The position numbers were made by a program, and so were the translations under genes. Below the pieces are notes generated by a model. The model was not told the DNA's origin and did no database searches. It saw nothing but the letters and a program-made list of their open reading frames with translations. Of a stretch of DNA of 6,251 nucleotides, positions 5,812-6,251 are shown in pieces. The DNA is from Methylococcaceae bacterium (GTDB taxonomy: Bacteria; Pseudomonadota; Gammaproteobacteria; Methylococcales; UBA1147): assembly GCA_022616595.1 (NCBI GenBank), contig JAKEEL010000115.1, positions 1 through 6,251 on the forward strand, given 5' to 3'. Position 1 is the first letter of the stretch. Every line of letters begins with the position of its first letter.

Positions 5812-6096
5812 ATGGTTTCCGAGGTAGAAGAAATTAGTGTTGATTACATCGATAACGGGATACAGACCATCAAACAACTGGATAAACAGATTCTGTCGAA
5901 GGGCGCTTGGACGACGATCATTTTTCGTTATCAGGATTGGGACCGAAGCAAGAACGCCTACGGCCCCGATAAATTCACGATTCGCCGCTACCAGAAGCGC
6001 AATGGTGAATACCAGCAGAAATCCAAATTCAATATTTCCAGTGCCGATCAGGCGAATAAACTGATTCAGGCCTTGGAAAAATGGTTGCAGGAATAG
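5812..6096 (+). CDS. Small basic protein, possibly PC4/p15-like ssDNA-binding
   Basis: The product has 94 residues from the preferred ATG (102 from the ATG at 5788). No signal peptide or membrane segment is visible, so it is probably cytoplasmic. An N-terminal part, EISVDYIDNGIQTIKQLDKQ (7-26), looks helical. The second half, from FTIRRYQKRNGEY (55-67) through SKFNISSADQANKLIQALEKW (71-91), alternates strand-like basic segments with a final helix. That order (basic strand, turn, KFNI strand, helix ending in W) resembles PC4/p15 transcriptional coactivator domains, which bind single-stranded DNA, but I rate that similarity as weak and unverified. WTTIIFRYQDWD (33-44) is rich in aromatics. It is best treated as a conserved-looking hypothetical protein. 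The next gene starts 36 nt downstream, so both may be in one transcript. Confidence 0.7.
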   Translation: MVSEVEEISVDYIDNGIQTIKQLDKQILSKGAWTTIIFRYQDWDRSKNAYGPDKFTIRRYQKRNGEYQQKSKFNISSADQANKLIQALEKWLQE

Positions 6097-6132
6097 GCCC
6101 TGAAGCGCACTGAACCGCGGGGAAACCGATCC

Positions 6133-6251
6133 ATGAAAAATTGGCTGTTTGCCTTTGCCGTGACGATTCTCGCCGTGATCGCCGGATGCGCTTCGGAAAA
6201 AAAGATGGAAAGTATGGACACGACACTGCGTCTGTACGAGAGATCGATCAA
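6133..6251 (+). CDS. Putative lipoprotein, N-terminal part; 3' end outside the window
   Basis: An ATG at 6133 opens a frame that stays open to the window end (39 complete codons). The product begins MKNWLFAFAVTILAVIAGCA, a lipoprotein signal peptide with the lipobox VIAGC, so Cys19 would be lipidated and the protein anchored in the inner or outer membrane. The visible mature part (SEKKMESMDTTLRLYERSI) is polar and probably helical. Serine at position +2 relative to Ala20 gives no Asp retention signal; the residue after Cys is Ala, which favours outer-membrane sorting under the E. coli rule. GGGGA at 6119-6123 is a possible ribosome binding site 9 nt before the start. Function cannot be assigned from this fragment. 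Confidence 0.75.
   Translation, partial: MKNWLFAFAVTILAVIAGCASEKKMESMDTTLRLYERSI

Noticed and set aside
5380..5877. A 165-codon - strand frame across the YVTN gene end, the spacer and the start of the small basic protein gene
   Set aside because: Most of it is antisense to two supported genes, and the product is serine/threonine-rich with no recognisable domain.

Overview
The window looks like a gammaproteobacterial chromosome with moderately high G+C. The clearest taxonomic clue is the C-terminal half of exonuclease I (SbcB), a typically gammaproteobacterial protein. A second clue is an MxaD-like periplasmic protein followed by a YVTN beta-propeller protein, a pairing that fits a methylotroph or methanotroph (for example a Methylococcales relative). 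The taxon is inferred from gene content only.

Layout: every gene I support lies on the + strand. (1) 1-795 is the 3' part of sbcB. (2) 796-1024 is a noncoding spacer with a possible extended -10 promoter, a short hairpin, a 12-bp palindrome before a T-run and an imperfect direct repeat. (3) 1025-3912 is a compact three-gene unit: a NodB-like polysaccharide deacetylase, a low-molecular-weight protein tyrosine phosphatase with an N-terminal extension, and an ATP-grasp ligase. The gaps are 12 and 23 nt, so it is probably one transcript. (4) 3913-4030 is a spacer with a plausible sigma70 promoter and a clear ribosome binding site. (5) 4031-5683 is a two-gene exported unit: the MxaD-like SRPBCC protein and a seven-repeat YVTN protein, 6 nt apart. 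(6) 5812-6096 is a small basic protein with a possible resemblance to PC4/p15-type ssDNA-binding domains. (7) 6133 to the window end is the start of a lipoprotein gene.

How the genes may work together: the deacetylase, phosphatase and ATP-grasp genes resemble accessory genes of surface polysaccharide loci, but no glycosyltransferase, flippase or polymerase is visible here. A testable idea is that deacetylation exposes an amine on a sugar, the ATP-grasp enzyme acylates it, and the phosphatase controls or serves the assembly machinery. The MxaD-like/YVTN pair would act in the periplasm, possibly beside a PQQ-dependent alcohol dehydrogenase encoded elsewhere. I found no tRNA, rRNA, CRISPR array or intact mobile element.
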